Assembly (NCBI RefSeq): GCF_018080005.1
Contig: NZ_CP073015.1
Location: 1,674,001 to 1,738,000, forward strand
Length of the DNA stretch: 64,000 nt
Direction of reading: 5' to 3'
Source of the DNA: Flavobacterium sp. CS20
GTDB lineage: Bacteria; Bacteroidota; Bacteroidia; Flavobacteriales; Flavobacteriaceae
This document shows positions 1 to 9,861 of this stretch, piece after piece (the first letter of the stretch is position 1; each line of letters begins with the position of its first letter). The position numbers were made by a program, and so were the translations under genes. The notes under the pieces are model-generated. The model saw nothing but the letters and a program-made list of their open reading frames with translations, was not told the DNA's origin and ran no database searches.

Positions 1-2
1 TT

Positions 3-482
3 GAAGGTCGTGTGCCGTTTTTAGACAAAGAATTTATTGATGTGGCTATGAGCATCAATCCAGAAGATAAAATGATAAAAGATGGTAGAATTGAAAAATG
101 GGTTTTGCGTAAAGCTTTTGAAGATTTATTGCCCCAAGAAGTTGCATGGCGACAAAAAGAACAATTTTCTGACGGCGTGGGCTATTCTTGGATAGATACT
201 TTGAAAGAAAAAGTAAATCAAAAAGTTAGTGATGACCAATTGAAAAATGCATATTTTAAATTCCCCTATCAGCCTCCAAAAAGCAAAGAAGAGTTTTATT
301 ACAGAAGTATTTTTGCTGAACATTTTCCCAGTCAAACTGTCGCCAAAACCGTTCCTTCTGTGCCATCTGTGGCTTGTAGCTCTGAAGTTGCTTTGGAATG
401 GGATGTCTCATTTAAAACCATGAACGATCCATCAGGACGAGCGGTTTCTAACGTGCATGCTGAAAGCTATAATAAAGGCTAA
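3..482 (+). CDS. asnB: Asparagine synthase (glutamine-hydrolysing), C-terminal part
   Basis: The reading frame is open from the window edge, so only the last 160 or so residues are present. AsnB makes asparagine from aspartate, ATP and glutamine-derived ammonia in the cytosol. The fragment starts with EGRVPFLDKEF, the conserved segment of the C-terminal synthetase domain, followed by the WVLRKAFEDLLPQEVAWRQK region and the KEEFYYRSIFAEHFP tail typical of the class B enzyme. The N-terminal glutamine amidotransferase domain lies outside the window. The following lipoprotein gene is convergent and begins 10 bases further on. The family call is firm; the gene symbol rests on the conserved blocks only. 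Confidence 0.9.
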   Translation, partial: EGRVPFLDKEFIDVAMSINPEDKMIKDGRIEKWVLRKAFEDLLPQEVAWRQKEQFSDGVGYSWIDTLKEKVNQKVSDDQLKNAYFKFPYQPPKSKEEFYYRSIFAEHFPSQTVAKTVPSVPSVACSSEVALEWDVSFKTMNDPSGRAVSNVHAESYNKG

Positions 483-492
483 CTTTTTATAA

Positions 493-1353
493 TTATTCTA
501 AAGTTACATTATAATCTGTCAACACTTGAAGGGTGTTAAAACTGATGTCATCTAAAGGTAAATTTGGAATTGGCAAAGTGATGTCTTCAAACACAATAGC
601 TGTATCAGTTTCACTCTCTATTAAACCTACACCATCAGCAAAAAAGTTGGTCACTACCACAGCGTCTTGGCTTTGAACAATAGTAACACTTACAGGCAAA
701 GGATCTGTAATATTAGCAGTAATTTCCAAATTGACTATCAATTGAGAGCTTATCACATTATCATAAGTTACACCATTAGTTTCATAAGTATCAAAATTAT
801 CACCCTTAATAGTTGTCAAGGTATAATCAATGGTCAAAGGAATACCTTGAAATTCTTGCTCTATTGTTTCATCTTGTGAAAAGAGTTCTGTACCTGAACT
901 TACAGAAGTGTCAAAAATTACAGTGTTTTCTAAAGTGAAATTGATTTCAGGAAAATTATTTAAACCTAATCCAAATTCACCTGTATATAATAATGAACTA
1001 TTACTTTTATTAAGTTTACCTTGTGATAAAGCCAAGGTTACAGGTCCCGAACCCACAGGATTATCAGAGTTTAATTCATAAACTGTATCTCCGCTTACTT
1101 CTGATGTTGTTGACACAGATAAGGTTTCATTGCTAATTATATCTTGTTGACTAGGCGAAGACAAGGTGTTTTCATAATCCCAAGAATTACCAACCACTAA
1201 TGGAAAAAAATTTTCTGCAACTTCTTCTATATTAGGGTCGTTAGTATTGTCGTCGCCTTCGTTGACATCATTCATAGCATCATCGTCTGAAGAACATGAT
1301 ATTAAAAAGATAATACCTAAAATTAATGAAAGCTTAGATTTGATTGATTTCAT
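493..1353 (-). CDS. Putative lipoprotein, function unknown
   Basis: A 286-residue protein with a short lysine-rich start, a hydrophobic segment and a lipobox (LISC at about residues 17-20), followed by an acidic Asp/Glu/Asn-rich linker. This pattern suits an outer-membrane or surface lipoprotein of Bacteroidetes, where SDDD after the Cys often accompanies surface export. The rest looks like beta-strand-rich secreted sequence without a motif I can name. It contains a VGNSWDYEN segment seen in many flavobacterial lipoproteins of unknown role. It is divergent from oxyR and convergent with asnB, so it appears to be a single-gene unit. Confidence 0.75.
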   Translation of the reverse strand: MKSIKSKLSLILGIIFLISCSSDDDAMNDVNEGDDNTNDPNIEEVAENFFPLVVGNSWDYENTLSSPSQQDIISNETLSVSTTSEVSGDTVYELNSDNPVGSGPVTLALSQGKLNKSNSSLLYTGEFGLGLNNFPEINFTLENTVIFDTSVSSGTELFSQDETIEQEFQGIPLTIDYTLTTIKGDNFDTYETNGVTYDNVISSQLIVNLEITANITDPLPVSVTIVQSQDAVVVTNFFADGVGLIESETDTAIVFEDITLPIPNLPLDDISFNTLQVLTDYNVTLE

Positions 1354-1444
1354 AGTATGTTTTTTCCAAAGATATAAATTTTAATAGAAGACATAAATAG
1401 ATATTTACAATAGTTTACTTATCTTTGCATAAATAAAAACTATA

Positions 1445-2383
1445 ATGACAATTACTCAATTACAATATGTTTTAGCCGTTGCTGAGCATAAAAATTTCAC
1501 CAAAGCTCGACAGCACGTTTTTGTAACTCAACCTACATTGAGTATGCAAATTCACAAATTAGAAGATGAACTAGGTGTTGAAATTTTTAACAGAAATAAA
1601 AAGCCAATTGCTTTAACCCAAGTTGGTCAAAAAATAGTTGCACAAGCCCGTAACATTGTCAATGAAAGCTATAGAATTCAAGATATTGTAGAACAGCAAA
1701 AAGGCTATATCGGTGGGGAATTCAAACTGGCAATTATTCCTACAATTATGCCAACTTTATTACCTATGTTTCTTAAAAACTTTATCAATCGCTATTCAAA
1801 AGTCAATCTGAAAATTTTAGAACTCAATACAACTGACATTATAGCAAAACTCAAATCTGGACAAATCGATGTCGCCATTGCTGCAACGCCACTTGAAGTC
1901 GAAAACATTGTTGAAAAACCTTTGTATTACGAACCATTTGTAGGCTATATTCCAGAGTCTCACAAGCTACATTCTAAGGCTAATTTATCTCCTGATGATT
2001 TAGATTCTAACGATATTTTACTCCTTGAAGATGACCATTGTTTTAAGGATAACATTCTAAATATTTGTAAAAACAGAAATACAAATCATCACTTGCCATA
2101 TCAAATAGAAAGTGGAAGTTTTGAAACACTCATCAAACTTTCTCACGAAGGTTTAGGTATGACTTTATTGCCATATCTTCAAACTTTAGACCTTTCAAAT
2201 CAACTCAAAAAAAACCTTAAAAATTTCAAAGACCCTAAACCTGCTCGAGAAGTGAGTTTGATTTATCACAAAAGCGAACTCAAATTGCAAATTATAAAGG
2301 CTTTACAAGAAACGATAAAAGGTGTGATTAAAGGAGCAATTGCTTTTCAAGATGTAGAAATTATTAGTCCAAAGCCCAAATGA
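1445..2383 (+). CDS. oxyR: LysR-family hydrogen peroxide sensor OxyR
   Basis: A 312-residue LysR-type regulator. Residues 1-60 form the winged helix-turn-helix (MTITQLQYVLAVAEHKNFTKA, TQPTLSMQIHKLE), and the remainder is the substrate-binding-like effector domain. The redox pair is visible as HC-x8-C at Cys199 and Cys208, exactly the numbering of the Escherichia coli peroxide-sensing disulfide, which makes OxyR more likely than a generic LysR protein. OxyR activates catalase and alkyl hydroperoxide reductase genes on oxidation; none of those targets lies nearby. A TATCTTTG box at 1420-1427 is a plausible -7 promoter element. The ATG at 1445 begins directly at the conserved LysR N-terminus. 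Confidence 0.88.
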   Translation: MTITQLQYVLAVAEHKNFTKARQHVFVTQPTLSMQIHKLEDELGVEIFNRNKKPIALTQVGQKIVAQARNIVNESYRIQDIVEQQKGYIGGEFKLAIIPTIMPTLLPMFLKNFINRYSKVNLKILELNTTDIIAKLKSGQIDVAIAATPLEVENIVEKPLYYEPFVGYIPESHKLHSKANLSPDDLDSNDILLLEDDHCFKDNILNICKNRNTNHHLPYQIESGSFETLIKLSHEGLGMTLLPYLQTLDLSNQLKKNLKNFKDPKPAREVSLIYHKSELKLQIIKALQETIKGVIKGAIAFQDVEIISPKPK

Positions 2384-2506
2384 GAATTTGAGTTTATAAG
2401 TTTAGGTTGATGAGGCTATGCGATTAATCGGTTTAAAGTCTTTTAGAATTTTAATAATCATCAAATCATAAACATTGCTTACTTTTGCAAACTAAATTTT
2501 TAAAAG

Positions 2507-3601
2507 ATGAAAGCAGGAATTGTTGGTTTACCTAACGTGGGCAAATCTACCTTATTTAACTCATTATCTAACGCCAAAGCACAAAGTGCTAATTTTCCCT
2601 TTTGCACCATAGAACCCAATATTGGTGTAGTTAACGTGCCTGATCCAAGATTAGAACGGCTCGCAGAAATTGTCAACCCTCAACGAGTTCTTCCAGCAAC
2701 GGTTGAAATTGTTGATATTGCTGGTTTGGTCAAAGGTGCAAGCAAAGGCGAAGGTTTAGGCAATCAATTTCTGGGAAACATCAGAGAAACCGATGCTATT
2801 ATTCATGTGTTGAGATGTTTTGAAGATGATAATGTTGTTCACGTTGACGGTAATGTCGATCCAGTTAGAGATAAAGAAACCATTGATATTGAATTACAAC
2901 TAAAAGATTTAGAAACTGCTGAAAAAAAATTAGAAAAAGTTAAACGTGCCGCCAAAACAGGTCAAAAAGAAGCACAAAAAGAAGCTGAAATTCTTCAAAA
3001 AATCGTTTCTTGGTTAGAGCAAGGTCAATCCGTAAGAAGCTTAGACTTGGATGATGAAGATTGGGAAACTTTCGTAAAACCCCTTCAATTTATTACTGAT
3101 AAACCTGTGATGTATGTTTGCAATGTCAACGAAAATGATGCTGTTAGTGGCAATGATATGGTAGAAAAAATAAAAGCCATAAGTCAAAATGAAAAGGCTT
3201 TAGTTTTAACCTTAGCTGTTGGTATTGAAGCTGATATTGCCGAATTAGAATCTTATGAGGAACGCAAAATGTTTCTTGAAGACATCGACTTTGAAGAACC
3301 TGGCGTCTCAAAATTAATCCGTTCCGCTTATGACTTGCTTAACCAACAAACCTATTTTACCGCTGGCGAAAAAGAAGTAAGAGCGTGGACAGTACGCAAA
3401 GGTGCAACAGCTCCAGAAGTCGCAGGCGTTATCCATACTGATTTTCAAAAAGGCTTTATCAGGGCTGAAGTCATAAGCTTTGCAGACTACGATAAATATG
3501 CCAGTGAAGCCAAAATCAAAGAAGCGGGCAAGCTCAGAATAGAAGGCAAAGACTATATCGTTAAAGATGGCGATGTGATGAATTTTAGATTCAACGTCTA
3601 A
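2507..3601 (+). CDS. ychF: Redox-regulated ATPase YchF
   Basis: A 364-residue Obg-family P-loop protein. The G1 motif is GLPNVGKST at residues 6-14, the G3 region is DIAGLVKGASKGEGLGNQFL, and the C-terminal TGS-like domain ends ...GDVMNFRFNV. YchF (OLA1) binds ATP rather than GTP, associates with ribosomes and is linked to oxidative-stress control. Its length equals the usual 363-365 residues. The gene stands alone with a TACTTTTG -7 box at 2480-2487 just upstream. Its position after oxyR may be coincidental, although both proteins are tied to peroxide response in other bacteria. Confidence 0.95.
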   Translation: MKAGIVGLPNVGKSTLFNSLSNAKAQSANFPFCTIEPNIGVVNVPDPRLERLAEIVNPQRVLPATVEIVDIAGLVKGASKGEGLGNQFLGNIRETDAIIHVLRCFEDDNVVHVDGNVDPVRDKETIDIELQLKDLETAEKKLEKVKRAAKTGQKEAQKEAEILQKIVSWLEQGQSVRSLDLDDEDWETFVKPLQFITDKPVMYVCNVNENDAVSGNDMVEKIKAISQNEKALVLTLAVGIEADIAELESYEERKMFLEDIDFEEPGVSKLIRSAYDLLNQQTYFTAGEKEVRAWTVRKGATAPEVAGVIHTDFQKGFIRAEVISFADYDKYASEAKIKEAGKLRIEGKDYIVKDGDVMNFRFNV

Positions 3602-3712
3602 GGAATTTAGAAACTTAATAAAATTATAAAAAACTCTGCTTAAATTCTAAATTTGTTGGGTTATATTGCATCTTTTACTATATTTAATTTTTGAACCTAA
3701 ACATTGAAAGAT

Positions 3713-5920
3713 ATGTCTGAAGATAAAGCAAAAAACACCAACCCTGAACGTCATCAAACCGAGAGTGAAAATCCTGAAAATAGTGATAATCAAAACACTA
3801 TAAACAATAATAATCATCAGGAAAAAAAATTGCTGAAAGATGATAATACAAAATCATCTGAAAAAGATGAGCAAAACCCTTCAGACCAAAATTTAAAACC
3901 AGAACAAACAGATATACCTGACAACTCTTCAACATCTGATGTTTCTGACAAAAAAGAATCTGTTGATAACATAGAAACCTCTCATAAAAACGCTGATACT
4001 ACAATAGATTCAAACACAGATAAAAATAAACCTGACGCTGAACAAGAAGTTTCGGAAGAAAAAAATAAATCTGAAAATACTGAACCACAAGACCAATCAA
4101 ATGATGATACTATAAATACTTCTGACGACGACGAACATCACAAAGAAATCGATGAAGCCAATGCCGAAGATTCTGAAGATGAACACAACGCCTCAAGACA
4201 CGAGATAGAGCTCAAAGACTACGATGCTATGTCCATGGATGAGTTGGTGATTGAACTTGAAAAACTCTTAAAAAAAGAAAAAGTTCAAGCCATTCGCGAA
4301 CACGTTACACAAATAAAAATAGCTTTTGATAAAAAGTTTAATGAAATCATAGACGAAAAAAAAGAACAGTTTATTGAAGACGGTGGCAATGTTATAGATT
4401 TTCATTATTCATCTCCAGTCAAAACTAAGTTTAATCGCATCTATTTTGAATATCGTGAAAAACGAGATGCTTACTACAAAAAACTCAAGAAAAATCTCAA
4501 CGAAAACCTCAAAAATCGCTTGGCTTTAATTGAAGAACTTAAAAATATGATTGGAAGTGGTGGCGATATGAAAGCTACATTTAACCAATTTAAAGACCTT
4601 CAAGAACGCTGGAAAAACGCTGGACCAGTACCAAGAAATGAATATTCTAAATTGTGGAAAACTTATCATCACCACGTTGAACGATTTTATGACTTCTTAC
4701 ACCTCGATAGAGAATTTAGAGATTTAGATTTTCAATACAATCTTGACCAAAAATTGAAAATTATTGATCGAGCTGAAGAATTGGTCGAAGAAAAAGACAT
4801 CAACAGAGCATTTAGAGAATTGCAACTGTTGCACAAAATGTGGAAAGAAGAACCTTATCCTGTAGCCAAAGAATACCGAGACGAAATTTGGGATAGATTT
4901 TCTGAAGCCACCAAAAAAATACACGATAACCGAAAAGCTCATTTTGAGCAACTCGATAAAGAACGAGAAAAAAATCTTGATGTTAAACTCGATATCATCA
5001 AACAGATCGAAACTTTAGCCGATACCGAAATCAAGTCTCACAAACATGCCCAAAAACAAATTAAACTTGTTCAAGAGTTAAGAGATTTGTTTTTTAAAGC
5101 AGGTCGTGTACCTCAAAAAGATAACGAAAAAGTTTGGAAAGCCTTTAAAGAACAAACCAGACGCTTTAACCGCTCAAAAAATGCGTTTTACAAAAATTTA
5201 AAACATCAGCAAAACGAAAATCTTGAAAAGAAGTTAGAACTTATCAAAATCGCTGAAGACAACAAAGACAGCGACGACTTTGAAACCACAACACCACTGA
5301 TGAAAAAAATACAAGCCGATTGGAAAAAAATTGGTTTTGTGCCTCGCAAACATTCAGATAAAATTTGGAAACAATTTAAAGCCGCTTGCAACCATTATTT
5401 TGATAGATTTCACGCCCATAAAAATGAAGAAAATCAAGAAGAATTTGAAGCATTTAGGGCTAAAAAAGATTTGTTAGATGAAGTTAAAAACCTAAAACTT
5501 AAAGGCAAAAAAGACGAAGATTTAAAAACCATCAAATCTTATATAGAACAATGGAAGTCTTTAGGTCTAGTGCCTCAACAAAAAAAATACATTGAAGGCA
5601 AATTCAACAAAGCTTTAGATCAGTTGTTCAATAAAATGAAAATTAACAAAACAGAAGCCGAATTATTAAAATATGAAAATCGACTTCAAGGTTTAGAAGA
5701 AGCTGATGACAACCAACAAATCTATAAAGAAGAACAATTTTTAAGAACCAAAATCAGCGATACAAAAAGCAAAATCAATCAATTTGAAAATAACTTGCAA
5801 TTTTTCTCAGAATCTGACAAAGAAAGTCCGTTAGTCAAAGAAGTTTATGACAATATCGATAAACTTAAAGATGAACTCGAAATGTGGGAAATCAAATTGA
5901 GAAAAATTAAATCCTTGTAA
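3713..5920 (+). CDS. Large DUF349-repeat protein
   Basis: About 735 residues. The first 165 or so are a highly acidic, Asn/Asp/Ser/Glu-rich low-complexity region, probably disordered. The rest is a chain of helical, Lys/Glu-rich repeats, each containing a W-K/R-x-A/I-G-x-V-P-R/Q signature (for example RWKNAGPVPRNEYSKLWK, DWKKIGFVPRKHSDKIWK and QWKSLGLVPQQKK), which is the DUF349 repeat. The C-terminus is predicted coiled coil. The family is common in Bacteroidetes; its role is not established, and RNA or nucleic-acid association is only a guess. I prefer the ATG at 3713 over the in-frame TTG at 3704 because ATG followed by SEDKAK is the more usual start. The methyltransferase gene starts 5 bases after its stop. 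Confidence 0.88.
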   Translation: MSEDKAKNTNPERHQTESENPENSDNQNTINNNNHQEKKLLKDDNTKSSEKDEQNPSDQNLKPEQTDIPDNSSTSDVSDKKESVDNIETSHKNADTTIDSNTDKNKPDAEQEVSEEKNKSENTEPQDQSNDDTINTSDDDEHHKEIDEANAEDSEDEHNASRHEIELKDYDAMSMDELVIELEKLLKKEKVQAIREHVTQIKIAFDKKFNEIIDEKKEQFIEDGGNVIDFHYSSPVKTKFNRIYFEYREKRDAYYKKLKKNLNENLKNRLALIEELKNMIGSGGDMKATFNQFKDLQERWKNAGPVPRNEYSKLWKTYHHHVERFYDFLHLDREFRDLDFQYNLDQKLKIIDRAEELVEEKDINRAFRELQLLHKMWKEEPYPVAKEYRDEIWDRFSEATKKIHDNRKAHFEQLDKEREKNLDVKLDIIKQIETLADTEIKSHKHAQKQIKLVQELRDLFFKAGRVPQKDNEKVWKAFKEQTRRFNRSKNAFYKNLKHQQNENLEKKLELIKIAEDNKDSDDFETTTPLMKKIQADWKKIGFVPRKHSDKIWKQFKAACNHYFDRFHAHKNEENQEEFEAFRAKKDLLDEVKNLKLKGKKDEDLKTIKSYIEQWKSLGLVPQQKKYIEGKFNKALDQLFNKMKINKTEAELLKYENRLQGLEEADDNQQIYKEEQFLRTKISDTKSKINQFENNLQFFSESDKESPLVKEVYDNIDKLKDELEMWEIKLRKIKSL

Positions 5921-5925
5921 GTTAA

Positions 5926-6588
5926 ATGTCGCCAACTCAAGCGTCAACACCTTGTCCATTATGTCAGCATCAAGCCGATTGGTTTTGTAGTTGCTTTAAT
6001 ATTCCACAAGATTTTTACCGCTGTTCAAACTGTTTGTCAATTTTTAAACCATCAAAATATTTTGTGGATGCAGACTTTGAAGAAGAACGCTACCGTACGC
6101 ATAATAACGACGTTCACGATAAGCGTTACCAAAGCTTTGTCAGTCCAATCACAAATGCAGTTAAAAGAGATTTCTCATCAGACACCAAGGGTTTAGATTA
6201 TGGCTGTGGCACTGGTCCAGTTGCAACCTATGTTTTAGAGCATGAAGACTATAACATCACACTTTACGATCCGTATTTTTATCCCGATTCTTCCTATGAA
6301 AATGAAGAATATGATTTTATCATTTGTTGTGAAGTGATGGAACATTTTTATGAGCCAAATCAAGAATTTGAAAAACTCAAAAATCTTTTAAAACCCAATG
6401 CTAAATTATACTGCAAAACCAAAATGATAACGAATGATTTTTCAGTAGAAAATTTTAAAAACTGGCATTACAAAAACGATCCAACGCACGTATTCTTTTA
6501 CAGTCCAAAAACTTTGCAAGTCATTTGTCAAAAATTTGGGTTTAAATCTGTATCTTTTGATGAAAAATTAATTACGTTCAACACATGA
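5926..6588 (+). CDS. Class I SAM-dependent methyltransferase with N-terminal zinc-ribbon-like region
   Basis: A 220-residue cytosolic protein. Residues 10-35 hold CPLC and CSNC pairs that could bind zinc. The Rossmann methyltransferase motif I follows (GLDYGCGTGPVATYV, about residues 88-102), then an acidic strand (LYDP) and the CCEVMEHFYEPN segment typical of Methyltransf_11/23-type enzymes. The substrate cannot be read from sequence. Its stop overlaps the kdsB start by four bases (ATGA), so the two are translationally coupled and the protein may act on a small molecule or surface glycan intermediate. It follows the DUF349 gene by only 5 bases. Confidence 0.85.
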   Translation: MSPTQASTPCPLCQHQADWFCSCFNIPQDFYRCSNCLSIFKPSKYFVDADFEEERYRTHNNDVHDKRYQSFVSPITNAVKRDFSSDTKGLDYGCGTGPVATYVLEHEDYNITLYDPYFYPDSSYENEEYDFIICCEVMEHFYEPNQEFEKLKNLLKPNAKLYCKTKMITNDFSVENFKNWHYKNDPTHVFFYSPKTLQVICQKFGFKSVSFDEKLITFNT

Positions 6589-7340
6589 AAAACTCAAATT
6601 TACATGTCATTGCAATGATACCAGCCAGATTGCAAGCCACGAGATTTCCTAGAAAGCTTTTGCAAGATCTCGGTGGCAAAAGTGTCATTGTCAGAACCTA
6701 TCTTAACACAAAAGCCACAGGATTGTTTGATGAAGTCATTGTAGTAACCGATAGCCAAGAGATTTTTGATGATATCAAAAGCCACGGCGGTCAAGTTATG
6801 ATGAGCCAAAAAGAACACAGTTGCGGTAGCGACCGTATTGCTGAAGCCGTTGAAACAATAAATACTGATATTGTTGTCAATGTACAAGGCGATGAACCTT
6901 TTACCGATAAAGACAGTTTAGAAAACTTGCTCAATGTTTTCCATCAAAACGATGCCGAGCAAATTGATTTAGCTTCACTGATGACACCACTAAATGACCT
7001 TGATGACATCCAAAACCCCAACTATGTGAAAGTGATTGTGAATCAACAAAACTTCGCTTTGTATTTCTCAAGATCGCCGATTCCCTATCATAGAAATCAA
7101 ACAATTTCTGTTCAATATTACAGACACAAAGGCATTTACGCTTTTAGAAAACAAGCCATTCTGGATTTTTCAAAATTACCGATGTTAGGTTTAGAAGCCG
7201 CTGAACAAATAGAATGTATCCGTTTTTTAGAACACGGCAAAACCATTAAAATGGTTCAAACCCAAGAAAACAGTTTTGGCATAGACACTCCACAAGATTT
7301 AGACCGTGCCAAAGCTTTTTTTAACCAACAAAACCCATAA
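6585..7340 (+). CDS. kdsB: 3-deoxy-manno-octulosonate cytidylyltransferase (CMP-Kdo synthetase)
   Basis: A 251-residue enzyme that activates Kdo with CTP for lipid A/inner-core lipopolysaccharide synthesis in the cytosol. The N-terminal nucleotidyltransferase signature MIPARLQATRFPRKLLQDLGG is present, split here by position as residues 11-31 with the key Arg and Lys visible. It is followed by the VNVQGDEPF metal-binding block, the FSRSPIPYHR block and ECIRFLEHG near the end. Length matches the 240-255 usual for KdsB. It is translationally coupled to the methyltransferase upstream, and the downstream gene starts 3 bases after its stop, so the three form an operon. Confidence 0.95.
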   Translation: MKNSNLHVIAMIPARLQATRFPRKLLQDLGGKSVIVRTYLNTKATGLFDEVIVVTDSQEIFDDIKSHGGQVMMSQKEHSCGSDRIAEAVETINTDIVVNVQGDEPFTDKDSLENLLNVFHQNDAEQIDLASLMTPLNDLDDIQNPNYVKVIVNQQNFALYFSRSPIPYHRNQTISVQYYRHKGIYAFRKQAILDFSKLPMLGLEAAEQIECIRFLEHGKTIKMVQTQENSFGIDTPQDLDRAKAFFNQQNP

Positions 7341-7343
7341 GTT

Positions 7344-8402
7344 ATGGAAGAGCAAAAGCTCATGTCACAAAAAAAGCCGTCTTTTCCTATTAATGAAAAT
7401 TTGGCTAAGTATCTAAAAATTTATAACCGTGAAACCAAAATCCCAGTGTTTTATGATGATTTGATGCGTTTTTCTGGCTCCGTAGCGGTTTATGACAAAA
7501 ACGATGAAGACACACTTTGGGTAAGTTGCTATTATCCAGATTTTGAACGAGAAGAAATAGACGAAAGCCTTAAAAAGGTTTACACCATTTTGCACTCCGA
7601 TGGTAAAAGTGGCAACCTTGACTTCTTAAATGTTGATGCTATTGACTTTTGCACTTTTGGTAATTCAAAACCCTTTCGCATTAAGATAAGAAATGTTTTA
7701 AACGACAATTTCACCTATTTTTATGTCAAAAAAGCCGATGCGTCTCGAATTTATGGTTTAGATTTCGAACATATTTTATCGCCACATCGCATCAATTTTT
7801 TGGTTTATAAAGACACCTTGATAGAAGAGCACATTTCAGGTATTCCAGGCGATGTGTTTATCAAAGAATTTTTAGACGATTGTGACCATCTCGAAAAAAA
7901 CCAAATCGCTAAGCAGTTTGTTAAATTTAATGAGCGATGCTTACTGAGATTACTTGGCGATATGCGGTCTTACAATTACGTAGTTATTCCTACACACGAT
8001 TTTGACCATGTGGACTACAAAATCAGAGCCATAGATTTTGACCAACAGTGCTACGAGGGGAAGCTCAATGTGTATCGTCCACAATTTTTTAAAGAAAACT
8101 ACACCATGGTCAAGTTGGTGGAACGACACTTAGAAGAATCTTCCATTTTGCAATACAAGAAAGAAGAACGCTCACAAGTTGCCAAACGATTAATCACCTC
8201 TGAAAAACGATTTAGAATGCTGATTAGAAGCATGATAAAAGACCATGTATCGACTAAAGAAAACGTATTGCAACTCAGAAAAGAACTTGTAGAATATACC
8301 AAAGACATCAAGTTTAAACGTGCCAGAACAATGGGACATATTTTAAAAACCGCTTTAGAATTTGTTAAGCGGAATTATTTAGAATATGAAGATGTGAATT
8401 AA
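7344..8402 (+). CDS. Conserved hypothetical protein, possibly kinase-like
   Basis: A 352-residue soluble protein with no signal peptide. I do not recognise a named family. The segment LLRLLGDMRSYNYVVI followed about 20 residues later by IRAIDFDQ resembles the catalytic-loop D-x4-N and the DFD/DFG metal site of protein-kinase-fold enzymes. EEHISGIPGDVF could be part of the N-lobe. This is inference from short motifs only. The C-terminal 100 residues are Lys/Arg-rich and helical. As the last gene of the methyltransferase-kdsB cluster it may serve envelope-sugar metabolism, but function should be treated as unknown. A second possible start lies at residue 7 (MSQKKP). Confidence 0.75.
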   Translation: MEEQKLMSQKKPSFPINENLAKYLKIYNRETKIPVFYDDLMRFSGSVAVYDKNDEDTLWVSCYYPDFEREEIDESLKKVYTILHSDGKSGNLDFLNVDAIDFCTFGNSKPFRIKIRNVLNDNFTYFYVKKADASRIYGLDFEHILSPHRINFLVYKDTLIEEHISGIPGDVFIKEFLDDCDHLEKNQIAKQFVKFNERCLLRLLGDMRSYNYVVIPTHDFDHVDYKIRAIDFDQQCYEGKLNVYRPQFFKENYTMVKLVERHLEESSILQYKKEERSQVAKRLITSEKRFRMLIRSMIKDHVSTKENVLQLRKELVEYTKDIKFKRARTMGHILKTALEFVKRNYLEYEDVN

Positions 8403-8571
8403 ACTTTATAAAATTTTAGAATAAAGAAACCCTAATATATTGATATATAGTGATTTTTGTTTGTTAACGTTTTCTGTTTATAAAAAAGTAGTGTATTTTT
8501 GAGATTATGTGATAATTAGCTCTCATTTAAAAACATCCAATATGTTGTAACTTTACACAAAATAATAATAA

Positions 8572-9861
8572 ATGAATACAAAACACGACATAATAATTGG
8601 AGACAGCAGACAAATGGACTATCTCGAAGACCAATCTGTCCAACTTGCAATTACCTCACCACCCTATTGGCAATTGAAAGATTACGGTACAGACAACCAA
8701 ATTGGTTATCATGAAGATTACGAAACTTACATTAATAACCTAAACCTCGTATGGAAAGAGTGCTATCGAGTACTTGAAAATGGGTGTAGGCTTTGTGTGA
8801 ACATTGGCGACCAATTTGCCCGAGCCGTTTATTATGGACGTTATAAAGTAATTCCTATCCGGACTGAAATCATTAAATTCTGTGAAAGTATAGGATTCGA
8901 TTATATGGGTGCTATCATTTGGCAAAAACAAACGACCACTAACACAACAGGCGGTGCTTCCTTGATGGGAAGTTATCCAAATCCCCGTAATGGAGTTTTA
9001 TCCATCGACTATGAGTTTATTTTGCTTTTCAAAAAACTTGGCAAACCCAAAAGAGTAAACAAAGAAGTTAAGGATCAATCGAGTATGACCAAAGAAGAAT
9101 GGAAAGAATACTTTAATGGACATTGGAATTTTGGTGGAGCAAGACAAGATGGGCATATTGCAACGTTTCCTGAAGAATTGCCACACCGTCTAATAAAAAT
9201 GTTTTCATTTGTTGGAGATACGATTCTTGACCCGTTTTTAGGAAGTGGAACAACTTCGCTAGCGTCTAAAAAATTAAACCGTAATTCTGTTGGATATGAA
9301 ATCAATCCTGAATTTAAACCTTTTATTGAAAAAAAACTTGGCGTAATAACACCTGAATTGGGACAGGACGAGATTAACTTCCACAGACAGAAGTCGCAAA
9401 CAGATTTTGAAACCGAAATCCAGAAACAACCCTATATCTTTAAGGATTTTCATAATTTTGACAAGAAAGTTGACCCTAAAAAACTCCAATTTGGTTCAAA
9501 AATAGATAAATACAAAAAAAATAGAGAAGAATTTTTTCGAGTAAAAAAAGTGATTAGCCCTGAACTTATACAATTGAATAATGGTCTCGTTGTACGCCTT
9601 CTTGGTGTGAAAGAAAACCCACTAGCAAATGGGGAAGCAACTCAATTTTTAAAAGACAAAACCAGTAAGCAACAAGTTTTTTTAAAATATGATGAAGTTA
9701 AGCATGACAACTCAAACAATTTATTGGCTTATGTTTACTTAAAAAATAAAACTTTTCTGAATGCCCATTTAATCAAAAATGGTCTTGCCATTGCAGATAC
9801 AGAAATAGAATACAAAAACAAGAAAAAATTCCAACAATTACAAGAGAGTTATGTCAACTAA
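8572..9861 (+). CDS. Beta-class DNA methyltransferase (MjaI-type) fused to an SNase-like domain
   Basis: A 429-residue protein. Residues 1-250 form a DNA methyltransferase with motif IV TSPPYW at 28-33 before motif I DPFLGSGTT at 220-228, the order of the beta class. SPPYW favours N4-cytosine methylation. Residues 320-425 resemble a staphylococcal-nuclease-like fold (VRLLGVKENP, then LLAYVYLKNKTFLNAHLIKNGLA). The Arg of VRLLGV at 342 matches the first active-site Arg, but the expected PE and the GR before LAYVYL are absent, so this domain is probably catalytically dead and may bind DNA. The stop overlaps the endonuclease gene by 11 bases. The upstream gap of 169 bases and the defence role suggest an acquired cassette. 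Confidence 0.9.
   Translation: MNTKHDIIIGDSRQMDYLEDQSVQLAITSPPYWQLKDYGTDNQIGYHEDYETYINNLNLVWKECYRVLENGCRLCVNIGDQFARAVYYGRYKVIPIRTEIIKFCESIGFDYMGAIIWQKQTTTNTTGGASLMGSYPNPRNGVLSIDYEFILLFKKLGKPKRVNKEVKDQSSMTKEEWKEYFNGHWNFGGARQDGHIATFPEELPHRLIKMFSFVGDTILDPFLGSGTTSLASKKLNRNSVGYEINPEFKPFIEKKLGVITPELGQDEINFHRQKSQTDFETEIQKQPYIFKDFHNFDKKVDPKKLQFGSKIDKYKKNREEFFRVKKVISPELIQLNNGLVVRLLGVKENPLANGEATQFLKDKTSKQQVFLKYDEVKHDNSNNLLAYVYLKNKTFLNAHLIKNGLAIADTEIEYKNKKKFQQLQESYVN

Noticed and set aside
4724..4951. Antisense ORF within the DUF349 gene
   Set aside because: It is a shadow of the Lys/Glu-rich coding sequence, with a Phe/Leu-rich product, no ribosome-binding site and no motif.
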